Shown: positions 35,183 to 51,588 of the stretch, piece after piece | How the letters are laid out: the number at the start of each line of letters is the position of its first letter | Numbering within the stretch: position 1 is the stretch's first letter | Source of the DNA: Pedobacter endophyticus | GTDB lineage: Bacteria > Bacteroidota > Bacteroidia > Sphingobacteriales > Sphingobacteriaceae | Direction of reading: 5' to 3' | Assembly (NCBI RefSeq): GCF_015679185.1 | Contig: NZ_CP064939.1 | Span: 620,001 to 684,000 of the forward strand | DNA length: 64,000 bases | Position numbers and translations under genes: made by a program | Notes under the pieces: generated by a model | What the model saw: the letters and a program-made list of their open reading frames with translations, nothing else | Databases searched by the model: none | Told to the model about the DNA's origin: nothing

Positions 35183-36417
35183 TTGTCAATTTCATTAATC
35201 CTATACTGCGCCTCTTTAATCAAATCTTCAGTTGGTGTGTCGGTATTCATTGCCTGCAAAACCATTTGGTCGATTATTGCGGCTATTTCGGCCCAGTTTT
35301 TTTTCTGGGGCAACATATTGGCTACTTCATGTAAGGCTTCCAATTTATGGTAATACGGAATGATTTCGTTAATCTCCTGATCTTTCCAAGTTGAGATTCT
35401 GCAACCAATTCCTCCCGCTAGCGTCAGTTGTTTATCTTGCTCCTCAGCCAATGCAAAGCGAAGAAAATCGTAAGCAATAGCTTTGTTTTTGCTTCCTTTT
35501 CCGATGGTATAAAGCCAGTAAACGTTTAGCGACGCTGATTTTTTCCCCTCAGCGGCTGGCAGGAGTTCAACATCGACCTTACCTTTTACTTTCGAATTTG
35601 AATCTACTTCGCACATAGCCGCAAAGCCAAACCAATTGATCATCATAGCTGCTTCGCCCTGCATAAAAGCATTTCCGGCGGCAACGGACTCAAATTTGGG
35701 CGACTGTGGATGTACCGCGGTTTTATCGTTCACAATTTTACGGTAAAAATCTAAGCCATCGATTGCTGCCCGTGTATCAATTTTGATAAATCCATTTTGA
35801 TCAACTAAGGCTCCGCCCCTCGTCCACAATTGCAGGCAAAAGTCGAAAACGGTGTTATGCCCATCGGGATAACAGGCGAAAATACTTCCGTACAGATTAT
35901 CCGCTGGGCGATTGAAGAACTGCGCTACCTGATGAAAATCTTCCCAGGTCTTCGGCACTGCTAAAGCCTTGCCAAATTGGGTTAAATAGTTTGCCTTTTC
36001 GGTCTCATCTTCAAACAAATCCTTCCGGTAGATGAAACATTCGGGGCCATCGTGAAAGGGCAATCCCACTACTTCCCAGCCGAAGCGCTGCAAGCCTAAA
36101 AGCGACTTACTCCATCCTCTTGGGAAACCTTCGGGAATATTTTTATTGAGATAAGGATTTAAAACCTCGAAATCGTGATTGGCGTAGCCCTCTAAAACCC
36201 AATCGGTGCTGATGTGGGCAATGTCAAAGTCGCCGTTTGCCAATCCTTTTTGTGCAATTGTACGAGCATGAAGTTCGTGCAAATCCATCACCACAAGCTC
36301 CAACTTTAGTTTACAGCCCGAAATTTGGCAATATTGATCCCAAAAATACTGCATAGCAGCTTCAAAGGGCGCAAATTTGCGAACGGCTATTTTAAAGGTT
36401 TCTATTTGGTTATGCAT
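35179..36417 (-). CDS. Solute-binding-protein homologue without signal peptide (SBP1)
   Basis: A 412-residue protein with the fold of family 1 sugar-binding proteins (MalE type): GDFDIAHISTDWVLEGYA, VGLPFHDGPECFIYRKDLFEDE, NAFMQGEAAMMINWFGFAAM and YWLYTIGKGSKNKAIAYDFLRFALAEEQ match conserved blocks. The N-terminus MHNQIETFKIAVRKFAPFEA has no signal peptide or lipobox, so the protein should be cytoplasmic. No ABC permease or ATPase gene is present. It overlaps the CoA-transferase gene upstream (8 nt) and the oxidoreductase downstream (4 nt). Confidence 0.88.
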   Translation of the reverse strand: MHNQIETFKIAVRKFAPFEAAMQYFWDQYCQISGCKLKLELVVMDLHELHARTIAQKGLANGDFDIAHISTDWVLEGYANHDFEVLNPYLNKNIPEGFPRGWSKSLLGLQRFGWEVVGLPFHDGPECFIYRKDLFEDETEKANYLTQFGKALAVPKTWEDFHQVAQFFNRPADNLYGSIFACYPDGHNTVFDFCLQLWTRGGALVDQNGFIKIDTRAAIDGLDFYRKIVNDKTAVHPQSPKFESVAAGNAFMQGEAAMMINWFGFAAMCEVDSNSKVKGKVDVELLPAAEGKKSASLNVYWLYTIGKGSKNKAIAYDFLRFALAEEQDKQLTLAGGIGCRISTWKDQEINEIIPYYHKLEALHEVANMLPQKKNWAEIAAIIDQMVLQAMNTDTPTEDLIKEAQYRINEIDK

Positions 36418-37573
36418 TTGCAGTGCTATTCTGTGTTATAAATTCGTTGATAATTTTTTCATTATCCTGTCCTAATTTTGGCGAACCTTTTGATGAAGTT
36501 AACAATTCTCCATCAATACGAATCGGGCATCTGGTGGTTTGGTAGGTATAACCATCAACCATTTTTACTTCTTGCACCATGTTCAGCACTTTAAAACCAT
36601 CATGAGCCATTAACGCATTCCAGTTCAATACATCGGCACACCAAATATCGGCAGGTTCTAATACCGAGAGCCATTTTTCGGTAGTTGCCAATAGCAGGTG
36701 TTCGGCTAAGATAGCTTTAATTTCATCCCGTTTATCAAATGCCTCACTCACTTCAACGTAATCTTCCAATTGCTCGCATCCCAACAAGTTTCCAAGCTGG
36801 GGAATTGAGCCCATTGCCAAGGCTAAATATCCGTTTTCTGTTTGATATATCCCATACGGAGCGCCCAAATATGCGTTTGCATTGTTCTTTTTTGATCGCT
36901 CGGGCAAGCTCCCACCATCGTTCATAAAGGTGGTAATGGTTTCAAACTGAAAATCGTAGGCCGATTCCATCATACTTACCTGCACAAAACCGCCCTCGTT
37001 TTTAATCGCCCTGCGGTATAAACAGGCTAAAAGTCCTTGCGCCAAATGTGCGCCAGCCAGCATATCAACGATAGATAGCCCCATTGCAACAGGGCCGCTG
37101 TCGGCATTCCCGGTTAAGGAAGTTAAGCCGGTAACCGACTGCAAAAGCAGATCCTGACCGGGTTTGTTTTTCCATGCTGTTTTTGTGCCGTAGCCCGAAA
37201 TTTCGCCATAAACAATTGTTGGATTTAAGGCGGTAACTGAAGGATAATCGAAACCTAAGCGTTGCATTACGCCGGGTCGGAAATTGTGAATCATCACATC
37301 GGCCTTTTTCAGCAGTTCGCGAACCATTTCGCAATCTTCCTCGTTCTTCAAATCGACTTCGAAACTTTCCTTATTTCTATTGATGGCATGAAAAACCGAC
37401 GATTCGCCATTCATAATCAGGTTTGAAGTATAGAGCGTACGGCAAATATCGCCCACGCCCAAACGCTCAATCTTGATTACCCGGGCGCCCATATCGGCCA
37501 AGCGTAAACTTGCCGATGGCCCCGAAAGAAACTGGCTGAAATCGATAACTAAATAATCTTCAAGCGGTCTCAT
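36410..37573 (-). CDS. CaiB/BaiF family (class III) CoA-transferase, copy 1
   Basis: A 387-residue protein: PLEDYLVIDFSQFLSGPSASLRLADMGARVIKIE at the N-terminus, ADVMIHNFRPGVMQRLGFDY, YGEISGYG near 127, KPGQDLLLQSVTGLTSLTGN near 145 (the Asp is the likely family nucleophile) and MALGSIPQLGNLLGC further on. Class III transferases move CoA between carboxylic acids. It is about 55% similar by eye to copy 2 at 37934. It directly precedes and overlaps SBP1. Confidence 0.92.
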   Translation of the reverse strand: MRPLEDYLVIDFSQFLSGPSASLRLADMGARVIKIERLGVGDICRTLYTSNLIMNGESSVFHAINRNKESFEVDLKNEEDCEMVRELLKKADVMIHNFRPGVMQRLGFDYPSVTALNPTIVYGEISGYGTKTAWKNKPGQDLLLQSVTGLTSLTGNADSGPVAMGLSIVDMLAGAHLAQGLLACLYRRAIKNEGGFVQVSMMESAYDFQFETITTFMNDGGSLPERSKKNNANAYLGAPYGIYQTENGYLALAMGSIPQLGNLLGCEQLEDYVEVSEAFDKRDEIKAILAEHLLLATTEKWLSVLEPADIWCADVLNWNALMAHDGFKVLNMVQEVKMVDGYTYQTTRCPIRIDGELLTSSKGSPKLGQDNEKIINEFITQNSTANA

Positions 37574-37615
37574 AATTTTTGTTTATTTAAAAAAATCGTC
37601 ATTTTGCATGAAGCG

Positions 37616-37922
37616 GTCGTCATCTCGACCGTAGCGGAGAGAACTTTTAAATAAAGTTCAAAGGTTTCTCCGTTTCGTTGCACTCCAGTCGAAAAGACGA
37701 CCGATTTTTTATTTCATTCTATTAATTTGATTCCATTTCCCCCGTTGACTAAAGTCAACGGCAATGAAATGCAAATTGCCAATCCATTCATTAGCCCCTG
37801 CTGTCATGCTGAGCGCAGCGAAGAATCCCTAGACTCAGCACCACAGCCCCTGCGACGGCTACTACATTATTAAAGGAAGTATTTCATCGCTTGCAGATTC
37901 TTCACTGCGTTCAGAATGACAA
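37616..37922. repeat. Cluster of R2, R4 and R3 repeats between the two CoA-transferase genes
   Basis: An R2 palindrome (37616-37701) is followed by R4 (37742-37761, CCGTTGACTAAAGTCAACGG with one changed base) and an R3 palindrome (37801-37922) starting TGTCATGCTGAGCGCAGCG and ending GCGTTCAGAATGACA. It splits the mirrored cassette and could partly terminate transcription. Confidence 0.8.
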
Positions 37923-37933
37923 ACCGTTTATTT

Positions 37934-39088
37934 TTAAGTCTCTAACTCAAACTCCTTATTAATATCTGCCGTGTTTCCGCCTAATTTTGGTGCGGACTTG
38001 GCGGCAAATAATTTCTTATTATCCAAGCGAATAGGACTAACCGTCGTCTTAATTTTTAAACCGCTGGTTAAATCTAAATGTTGCTCTATTTCAAGGTCTT
38101 TGTACGTACTCAAAACAGTCGCCGTTTGGTAATTCAACACTTCGGCACACCAAATTCCGTGCTCTTCTAACAGCGTAACCCAATAATTTGTAGGCTCTTG
38201 CTTAAATCGTTCTGCCAAACGCACAATTAATTTATCCCGATTTTCAAACGCCGAACCTGCCTCCACATACAAATCGGCGATATCGCATTTAATGATCGCA
38301 CAAATATTCGGGAGGTTGCCCATCGCCATCGCAATATAACCGTCGTTCGTTTCGTACATGCCGTAGGGTGCGCTCAAATAAGCGTGTGCACTACCTTTTG
38401 CGCCGCTCCTATCGGGTAATTTCCCGCCATCGTTTAGGTAGGTGGTGAGTACTTCAAATTGAACATCTAAAATCGATTCGAGCAAGCTCACTTCAACCAG
38501 AACGCTCTGATTTGTTTTTGCCCTTTTGATTAGCGCCGCCATAATACCTTGCGCCAAATGGTTTCCGCACATAATATCCGAAACCGAAAGCCCGAAAGGC
38601 ACTGGTCCATCGATATCAACGCCCGATAAAAAGGTTAAGCCTGACACGGCCTGTACCAACAAATCCTGTCCCGGTTTATTTTTCCATGGGCCTTCGTTTC
38701 CATAGCCTGTTACCACGCCGTAGATTATCCTAGGATTGATCTGTTGTACCGTTTGATAATCCAAACCTATTATTTCCATCACCCCGGGGCGGAAATTATG
38801 CGTCATTACATCGGCCTTAGCAATCAATTTCTTAAGCCTTTCTAAATCTGCTGGATTTTTTAAATCGGCGGCATAACTTTCCTTATTGCGGTTAATGGTA
38901 TGAAAAAGCAAGCTGTCTTCATCAACAAAAAGATTTTTGATGGATAGTTGACGGCAAGCATCTCCCGTTTTTGGCCGCTCGATTTTAATGACACGGGCGC
39001 CTAAATCGGCCAGTTTTAAACCTGCGGATGGGCCTGCCAGAAACTGGCAAAACTCTAAAACCAAAAGTCCCTCTAATGGCCTGTTCAT
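37934..39088 (-). CDS. CaiB/BaiF family (class III) CoA-transferase, copy 2
   Basis: A 384-residue paralogue of copy 1: LEGLLVLEFCQFLAGPSAGLKLADLGARVIKIERP, THNFRPGVMEIIGLDY, YGVVTGYGNEGPWKNKPGQDLL and AMGNLPNICAIIKC at matching positions. The predicted nucleophile Asp in PGQDLL is kept. It overlaps the upstream SBP2 gene by four bases (ATGA). The paired, mirrored order suggests duplication of an SBP-transferase module or two related substrates. Confidence 0.92.
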   Translation of the reverse strand: MNRPLEGLLVLEFCQFLAGPSAGLKLADLGARVIKIERPKTGDACRQLSIKNLFVDEDSLLFHTINRNKESYAADLKNPADLERLKKLIAKADVMTHNFRPGVMEIIGLDYQTVQQINPRIIYGVVTGYGNEGPWKNKPGQDLLVQAVSGLTFLSGVDIDGPVPFGLSVSDIMCGNHLAQGIMAALIKRAKTNQSVLVEVSLLESILDVQFEVLTTYLNDGGKLPDRSGAKGSAHAYLSAPYGMYETNDGYIAMAMGNLPNICAIIKCDIADLYVEAGSAFENRDKLIVRLAERFKQEPTNYWVTLLEEHGIWCAEVLNYQTATVLSTYKDLEIEQHLDLTSGLKIKTTVSPIRLDNKKLFAAKSAPKLGGNTADINKEFELET

Positions 39089-40245
39089 GATTGCACTAAA
39101 CTTTTAGATTTTTTATAAATTTCGTTCAAGGTGGATAAAACCTGAAGTTCATCGCCTCCGTTCATTAAATAATCACGAACGACATCGCCTGCATGATCTT
39201 GAAAATACATGGAACCATGGTAGCGTGGACGAAGAAATGCTCTTTGCAAAGCGGGCAACGTATTGAGGAAATAGTTTTGGCTTTGGCGATTTACTTCTTC
39301 ATTTTTCCACGCGGCTAAATGGCCGGGCTGGCCACCACTTTCGAAAAATAGGGTTGATTGGCAGCATGGTGAGCCTACAAATTCAACATATTTGGCTGCA
39401 ACATCAAGCTCCTCACATTTCGATGAAATAGCCAAGCCCGTCCCCCCCAAGGTGCTTCTTAAATTGGTTTTTCCATCTAGTGAGATCATATCGTGAAAAT
39501 GCAACGCCTTGCGTGCATAGCCATTTCGCGAGTAGTTTGAATACCCATAAGCGAAAGGGCAGTAAGCAATTTCATCCGTTAGCGTCATGGCCTCGTAAAC
39601 CTGAATGGGATTTCTGTCGAAATTTGCTTTGTCCATTTTGGATGCCAGTTCGCGGTACATTTTTAACGCTCGAATGCCGGTTTCTTTGGAGATAACTTCT
39701 CTGTCGCCTTGACAGGGATCTTCGCCCAAAGAGCAGCAAAGTGTGTAGAAATTCATCAAAACATCTATCGGGATGCCTGCAAATGCGACAAGCCCTTGCT
39801 CGGCCAAGGCCAATAAATCTTCAAATGATTTCGGCAATTCCAATCCTTTTTCTGCAAGTAAATCTGGCCGTGATGCCGCTACCGGGGTCGCCGCATCAAT
39901 GGGCAACGCCCATAAATGTCCGTCGTAGAGATAACTTTCGTACGATTGGCCCACGGAATTGCGCCCCTGATCTGCCAAATAGGCATCGGACAGGTAAAAA
40001 TCTAAGGGCACAATTGATTTGGTTTTGGCGGCAAAACCTGCCCAAGGATGATCGATGACCAATAAATCGAACCGTTCTGCTAATTCCTGAATGGAAAAAT
40101 CGGCAAATTGCTGTAAACTTCGCTTTTCCCAAGTGATTTGAACATTTGGGTATAATTCAGAAAACCGCTGCGCCGTTGCCACCATCGGCAAAAGCCCACG
40201 ACTGTGGTTCCACGTTATTCCTTTTAAATTAATTATCTTTTCCAC
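39085..40245 (-). CDS. Solute-binding-protein homologue without signal peptide (SBP2)
   Basis: A 386-residue protein with sugar-binding-protein blocks: TAQRFSELYPNVQITWEKRS, FDLLVIDHPWAGFAA, YDGHLWALPIDAATPVAASRPDLL and STLGGTGLAISSKCEELDVAAKYVEFV. The chosen start is GTG at 40245 (no nearer ATG), and the N-terminus MEKIINLKGITWNHSRG lacks any signal peptide; frames upstream add no hydrophobic segment. It is only distantly related to SBP1. It is the first gene of the cassette and has no permease partner. Confidence 0.85.
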   Translation of the reverse strand: MEKIINLKGITWNHSRGLLPMVATAQRFSELYPNVQITWEKRSLQQFADFSIQELAERFDLLVIDHPWAGFAAKTKSIVPLDFYLSDAYLADQGRNSVGQSYESYLYDGHLWALPIDAATPVAASRPDLLAEKGLELPKSFEDLLALAEQGLVAFAGIPIDVLMNFYTLCCSLGEDPCQGDREVISKETGIRALKMYRELASKMDKANFDRNPIQVYEAMTLTDEIAYCPFAYGYSNYSRNGYARKALHFHDMISLDGKTNLRSTLGGTGLAISSKCEELDVAAKYVEFVGSPCCQSTLFFESGGQPGHLAAWKNEEVNRQSQNYFLNTLPALQRAFLRPRYHGSMYFQDHAGDVVRDYLMNGGDELQVLSTLNEIYKKSKSLVQS

Positions 40246-40271
40246 TTTAATATTTTGTTTAAATCTATTAT

Positions 40272-47304
<7,033 letters not shown>

Positions 47305-47309
47305 TCCAA

Positions 47310-48419
47310 TTATTTAACAAATTCCACTTTACTTTTACCCAAATCCTTTGATGTGGCTACGGCAATGCCACGTTGATCCTGCTTGTTTACTGCACAATAA
47401 AAGTGGTAAACCACGCCTTTATATTTCAGCACAAACGATTTATGGGCGTATAATTCATCGTACTTTTCTGATGATTCAATCAAATTATTGCCTGTCCAAT
47501 CCGTCCAGTTCACCAAATCTTTTGAAACTGCAAAACGGTTAAACGAACCTTTTCTATCTTGCCAAAAAGCACCGAAATAAAACATGACATAGTTTTTGCC
47601 AATTTGCTGAATAACGGCGTCGCCGGTAATTCCCGCCGGATGATGCACAACAGGATTTTTATTAAAGCGCTGCCAATGAACCATATCATCAGAAACTGCC
47701 ATACCGATTCGCTCGTACCACCGCGTTTTTTTATTGTTCGCTAGCGAATCGCCAACGGCGTTATAATACATCACAAAACGATGTCCGGTTAATCGCTTCT
47801 TATCTTCAATCACCGTACTTTTAAACAACTTATTTCGGTTTTCCCACCAACGCACATCAGCATCAACCGAGCTTAATACGGGTTTATCTAAGCGCTTCCA
47901 TTCTTGAACAACAGACGGAGGTTCGGTCGCATAAGCCATGCCGATAGATAAGGGCTCCACTTCGTAACCTTTTTCCTTTCCGCCAAAATACGACATCCAA
48001 TATTTGCCGTCGTAAGGATTAACGCCGTAACTTCCACCCCATTTGATATCCAACAAAGCGTTGTAACCTGCCTTTTGGTTATCATCCCAATGGCCTGCAT
48101 CGCCAAACGACATTAGTTTTCCCTGTTTTTCCCAATGCAATAAATCCTTACTTTTCGCCAACCAGGTTTCGTAACCCCGGCCGCTAAAAATGAGGTAAGT
48201 CATGTACCAATCTTTACCTTTTCTAAATACGGTTGGGCAATCCATTTTATGTTCCCGATCATTTGGTACCATCATCAAGCCATATTTATAAGGCGTTTTT
48301 ACATCCTCATATATCTTTTCCATCTCTTCGGCAGAAACGGAATTGGCATTTTGCGCATGTGATTTAAAAGCACAAACAAAAAGGAAAAGAGCGAGGATTA
48401 AACGAATCATATCACGCAT
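47310..48419 (-). CDS. Secreted five-bladed beta-propeller glycosidase, GH43/GH130-like
   Basis: About 370 residues from the Met at 48419; MIRLILALFLFVCAFKSHAQ (Met at 48410) is the signal peptide. An earlier ATG at 48557 overlaps the GH78 stop, but the 46 residues between are mostly a translated R6 repeat. Propeller blades are visible: DCPTVFRKGKDWYMTYLIFSG, TWLAKSKDLLHWEKQG, RIGMAVSDDMVHWQRFNKNPV, RFAVSKDLVNWTDW. Acidic residues at DCP and GDAV are candidate catalytic positions. Family assignment is uncertain between GH43-, GH117- and GH130-type propellers. Probably acts on a pectin side chain. Confidence 0.72.
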   Translation of the reverse strand: MRDMIRLILALFLFVCAFKSHAQNANSVSAEEMEKIYEDVKTPYKYGLMMVPNDREHKMDCPTVFRKGKDWYMTYLIFSGRGYETWLAKSKDLLHWEKQGKLMSFGDAGHWDDNQKAGYNALLDIKWGGSYGVNPYDGKYWMSYFGGKEKGYEVEPLSIGMAYATEPPSVVQEWKRLDKPVLSSVDADVRWWENRNKLFKSTVIEDKKRLTGHRFVMYYNAVGDSLANNKKTRWYERIGMAVSDDMVHWQRFNKNPVVHHPAGITGDAVIQQIGKNYVMFYFGAFWQDRKGSFNRFAVSKDLVNWTDWTGNNLIESSEKYDELYAHKSFVLKYKGVVYHFYCAVNKQDQRGIAVATSKDLGKSKVEFVK

Positions 48420-48422
48420 CGG

Positions 48423-48511
48423 TTGTCCCCCAGAGCATTTCGGCAAGCTCAATGCAGGCTCTGTTGAAAGGGTGTTATAGCGGGCTTCGACTCCGCTCAG
48501 CCTGACAAACT
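48423..48511. repeat. R6 repeat at the start of the propeller-glycosidase gene
   Basis: An imperfect palindrome related to the GTCATCCTGAGTTTGTCGAAGG family: left arm GCATTTCGGCAAGCTCAATG, right arm CGACTCCGCTCAGCCTGACA. It separates the coupled ATG at 48557 from the signal-peptide start at 48419/48410. Confidence 0.7.
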
Positions 48512-48553
48512 GAATGAAAAAGCGGTGTTGACGCAATATTACCATTATCTCCC

Positions 48554-51313
48554 TCATTGGTACTTTAAATTAAATTTGTAGTGCCCTGAACCTATTGAAA
48601 CTTTTGCTTTCCCATTTTCGATGCCTGAGTTTGCAAAAGCGACATTGTTTTCTTCGGAAATGATGCCATTCGGCAAAGCCGGAAAATAAACGACGGCTTT
48701 TGTGTTTGCGGGAATATTTACCTCCAACGTAAAGTTCGTACCTGTTTTCTTCCATTTGGTTGATATTTGGCCATATGGAGCATTATAACGCACATCGGCA
48801 GAAGTTAAATCGCCCAGCACTTCTGGTTCAATTTCAATTTGATTAAAAGCAATTCCGTTTTCTGCCTGACGGATGCCGCCAACGCCGCTATACAACCATT
48901 CCATTAAGTGCCCAAGCATAAAGTGATTGTTTGAAACGGTTGGCAATGCTGCCCAACTTTCGGTTAAGGCGGTTGCGCCTTTGGCAAGTTGCATGCCGTA
49001 ACCGGGCACATCTGAGCGACTGTTCATATCGAAGATCACATCCGATTTTCCCGCATCTTCCAAAACCCGCAGCACATAGCGGTAGCCAATATCGCCTGCT
49101 GTTAAACTGTTTTTCCGATTGCGAATATCCTGAACCAAATTATCAATTACGGCACTTCGATCTTTTTCTTCTACCAAGTTCATGTAAACCGCCATTGCAT
49201 TTGCGGCCTGCGAACCTGTTGCATATTGCTTGGTTTTGAGATCGAAAAACTTGTTATTGAACGATTTTTTAACCTCAATGGCTAATTTTGAATAGGCCAA
49301 GGCATCTGCCTTTTTGCCTAAAAGCGCCGCTATTTTGGTTATAATTTCTAAGTCGTAATAATAAATTGCTGTTCCGGTAACACCCATTGGCGTCAATTGA
49401 GAAACGCCCGGCGGTTTGGGGCCTAAGTCGTACCAATCGCCCAATCCTTGCGATAAAACGTAATTATCGGCCTTTGTTGCCAAATAATTAAGGTAGCGTT
49501 GCATCATCGGATAATAATCGACCATGGCCTGCTTATCGCCATACCATTGATACAAATACCAAGGCAACAAGATACCGCTGCTTCCCCACTCTGGCGAATC
49601 GCGAAACATATCTCCACCCCATTCAAATTTTACATATTCGGGCGCAATTTCTGGAATCAACCCGTTGGGCAATTGCGAATTTTTCATATCCGCCAGCGCT
49701 TTTTTAAACAATGGCGCTGCGTTGTAGTTGTAAACTACCGAGTTGCCCATTAAATGCAGCTGCTCTAGCCAACCCAGCTTTTCGCGGTGCGGACAATCGG
49801 TAAAAACACTTACCATGTTGCTTTTGATCGACCAATCGATCAAGTTGAAGGTTTTGTTGAACAGCTCGCTCGAAGAGGCAAATTGACCAACTTGTTCGGC
49901 AGCATTTCTGATGTGCAAGGCTTTTAAATCGTCGATTTTCGTCGTAGAAGAGGTATTTTCCCTGCCGCTCGGAACAGCGCCCCTAACTTGCAGATAACGG
50001 AATCCGGTATAAAAGAATTTTGGTCGCCAGATTTCCAAGCCATCGCCCTTTAGTATGTAGGTGAAATACGATGGGCCGCCAATATTTTTCTGTGTTACCG
50101 AACCATCTGTTTTTAGTAACTCGGCTGGTGTAATCCGAACGGTGTCGCCCTTTTTACCGCGTACCGTTAATTCGATAATGGCTGATGAATTCTGCCCCAT
50201 ATCGTAAACCCACTCGCCATTGCTTGTAACGCTGATGTTTTGAGCCGAAAAGGTTTCGAAAGTTTTAATTGGCTCTTCCTTTTGTGCATTCAATTTTGGG
50301 CCCTCAACCAATAAGGCCGACTTCCATTTTGAATCGTTAAAACCAGCGGAATTCCAACCTTTTTGCTCGAGGTTTGCATTATAATCTTCGCCGCCATAAA
50401 TACTTGAAAAAGTAACTGGCGAAGGGGCAGTTTTCCAAGTTTGATCGCTGATGATGTTTGTTGAAGTTCCATCTGAATATTCGACTAAAACGCGACAGAT
50501 CATCTTTGGATAACCGTTGGCAATCTTTAACTTTCTGTATCGTGCTTTAACTGGCGGAATATAGTAAAATCCGTTTCCAAGCATTACCCCTATCGCATTT
50601 TCGCCTTTTTTCAGCTGTTTGGTTACATCGTAAGTAACATATAAAGCCTCTTTATCATATTTGGTCCAGCCGGGCGCAAGGAAATCGTCGCCCACTTTTT
50701 CACCGTTCAAGCTCATCTCAAAATGACCGAGGCCAGAGATAAAAGCCGTAGCCTTTTTTACCGTTTTGGCAACCCCAAACTTTTTGCGAAACATGGGCAA
50801 GATGTTGCTGCCTTGGTATTGATCCTTTTTGCCATCAACAGGCAATACGTTTACGTTTGAATCGGCCAGCTTTTCGTAAGCAATCCATTTGGCTCCCTTC
50901 CAATCCTCAGTGCTTAGTAAGCCCATTTGCCAAAAATTGGAATCGCTCCATGCCGATTGACGACCGAAATTATCCCAAACCCGAACTTTCCAGTAATAGG
51001 TTTTGGTTGGTAAAAGCTCAGTTCCTTTATATTGTAGCTGAATAGATTGATTGGCATTTACTTTTTTGCTGTCCCAAACATCGCCAACGTTCTTGTTCAA
51101 TTGACCTAAACTGCTCGAAACTAAAATTTGATAAGCCGTTTGCATCACATTGTGCCTCGCCGATTGCAACTTCCAACTCAAATTGGGTGAAGTAAGATCG
51201 ATACCAATCGGGTTTTTCCGGTAGCCACAGGTCAAGTCGACAACCTTAATCTCTTGCGCAAAAAGCGAAAGGCTCATGAAGTAACACCACGAAAAGATTA
51301 GGATTTTGCTCAT
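48554..51313 (-). CDS. GH78 alpha-L-rhamnosidase
   Basis: A 919-residue exported enzyme with signal peptide ending LSLFAQ. An N-terminal fibronectin-like domain (SPNLSWKLQSARHNVMQTAYQIL) and a beta-sandwich with LGHFEMSLNGEKVGDDFLAPGWT are followed by the (alpha/alpha)6 barrel. VFTDCPHREKLGWLEQLHLMG near 510 is the GH78 catalytic signature, followed by a C-terminal sandwich. It releases L-rhamnose. It is the first gene of the minus-strand operon, divergent from the IclR regulator, and its stop overlaps an ATG of the next frame. Confidence 0.93.
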   Translation of the reverse strand: MSKILIFSWCYFMSLSLFAQEIKVVDLTCGYRKNPIGIDLTSPNLSWKLQSARHNVMQTAYQILVSSSLGQLNKNVGDVWDSKKVNANQSIQLQYKGTELLPTKTYYWKVRVWDNFGRQSAWSDSNFWQMGLLSTEDWKGAKWIAYEKLADSNVNVLPVDGKKDQYQGSNILPMFRKKFGVAKTVKKATAFISGLGHFEMSLNGEKVGDDFLAPGWTKYDKEALYVTYDVTKQLKKGENAIGVMLGNGFYYIPPVKARYRKLKIANGYPKMICRVLVEYSDGTSTNIISDQTWKTAPSPVTFSSIYGGEDYNANLEQKGWNSAGFNDSKWKSALLVEGPKLNAQKEEPIKTFETFSAQNISVTSNGEWVYDMGQNSSAIIELTVRGKKGDTVRITPAELLKTDGSVTQKNIGGPSYFTYILKGDGLEIWRPKFFYTGFRYLQVRGAVPSGRENTSSTTKIDDLKALHIRNAAEQVGQFASSSELFNKTFNLIDWSIKSNMVSVFTDCPHREKLGWLEQLHLMGNSVVYNYNAAPLFKKALADMKNSQLPNGLIPEIAPEYVKFEWGGDMFRDSPEWGSSGILLPWYLYQWYGDKQAMVDYYPMMQRYLNYLATKADNYVLSQGLGDWYDLGPKPPGVSQLTPMGVTGTAIYYYDLEIITKIAALLGKKADALAYSKLAIEVKKSFNNKFFDLKTKQYATGSQAANAMAVYMNLVEEKDRSAVIDNLVQDIRNRKNSLTAGDIGYRYVLRVLEDAGKSDVIFDMNSRSDVPGYGMQLAKGATALTESWAALPTVSNNHFMLGHLMEWLYSGVGGIRQAENGIAFNQIEIEPEVLGDLTSADVRYNAPYGQISTKWKKTGTNFTLEVNIPANTKAVVYFPALPNGIISEENNVAFANSGIENGKAKVSIGSGHYKFNLKYQ

Positions 51314-51428
51314 CGGTTTTTAACTGGCATTGTGTTAACTTTTTTACACACATGCGAAACTAAATTTGGGTTTATAAATGGTTAATGATTACTTTAATTG
51401 CTGTAAAAACCGATTTTAATACCGATTT
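51313..51428. promoter_or_regulatory. Candidate operator region between GH78 and IclR genes
   Basis: ACCGATTT occurs twice as direct repeats (51409-51416, 51421-51428), and ACCGAT occurs once inverted near 51313-51318. TGTGT-N10-ACACA-type symmetry lies at 51331-51350. Such sites between divergent regulator and structural genes are plausible IclR binding sites; no experimental motif was available. Confidence 0.35.
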
Positions 51429-51541
51429 AGTGCATTAAGCAGCATCAATTCAAATATAAATGTTTTTTTTAAATATGAAAACATATATTCGTTTTTATAT
51501 TCGTACAAGATGTTGTAATCGCTAATTAAGAAAGCATTTTG

Positions 51542-51549
51542 TATGTTTG
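51542..51549 (+). promoter_or_regulatory. -7 box TATGTTTG of the IclR gene
   Basis: Exact TAnnTTTG match 39 nt before the ATG at 51589. Confidence 0.55.
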
Positions 51550-51588
51550 AAACTGTAAAAAATACGCTACAGCCAAATTTAAACCCGT

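Noticed and set aside
39085..40245. Conventional ABC sugar importer subunit
   Set aside because: No signal peptide, no permease and no ATPase gene anywhere in the region.
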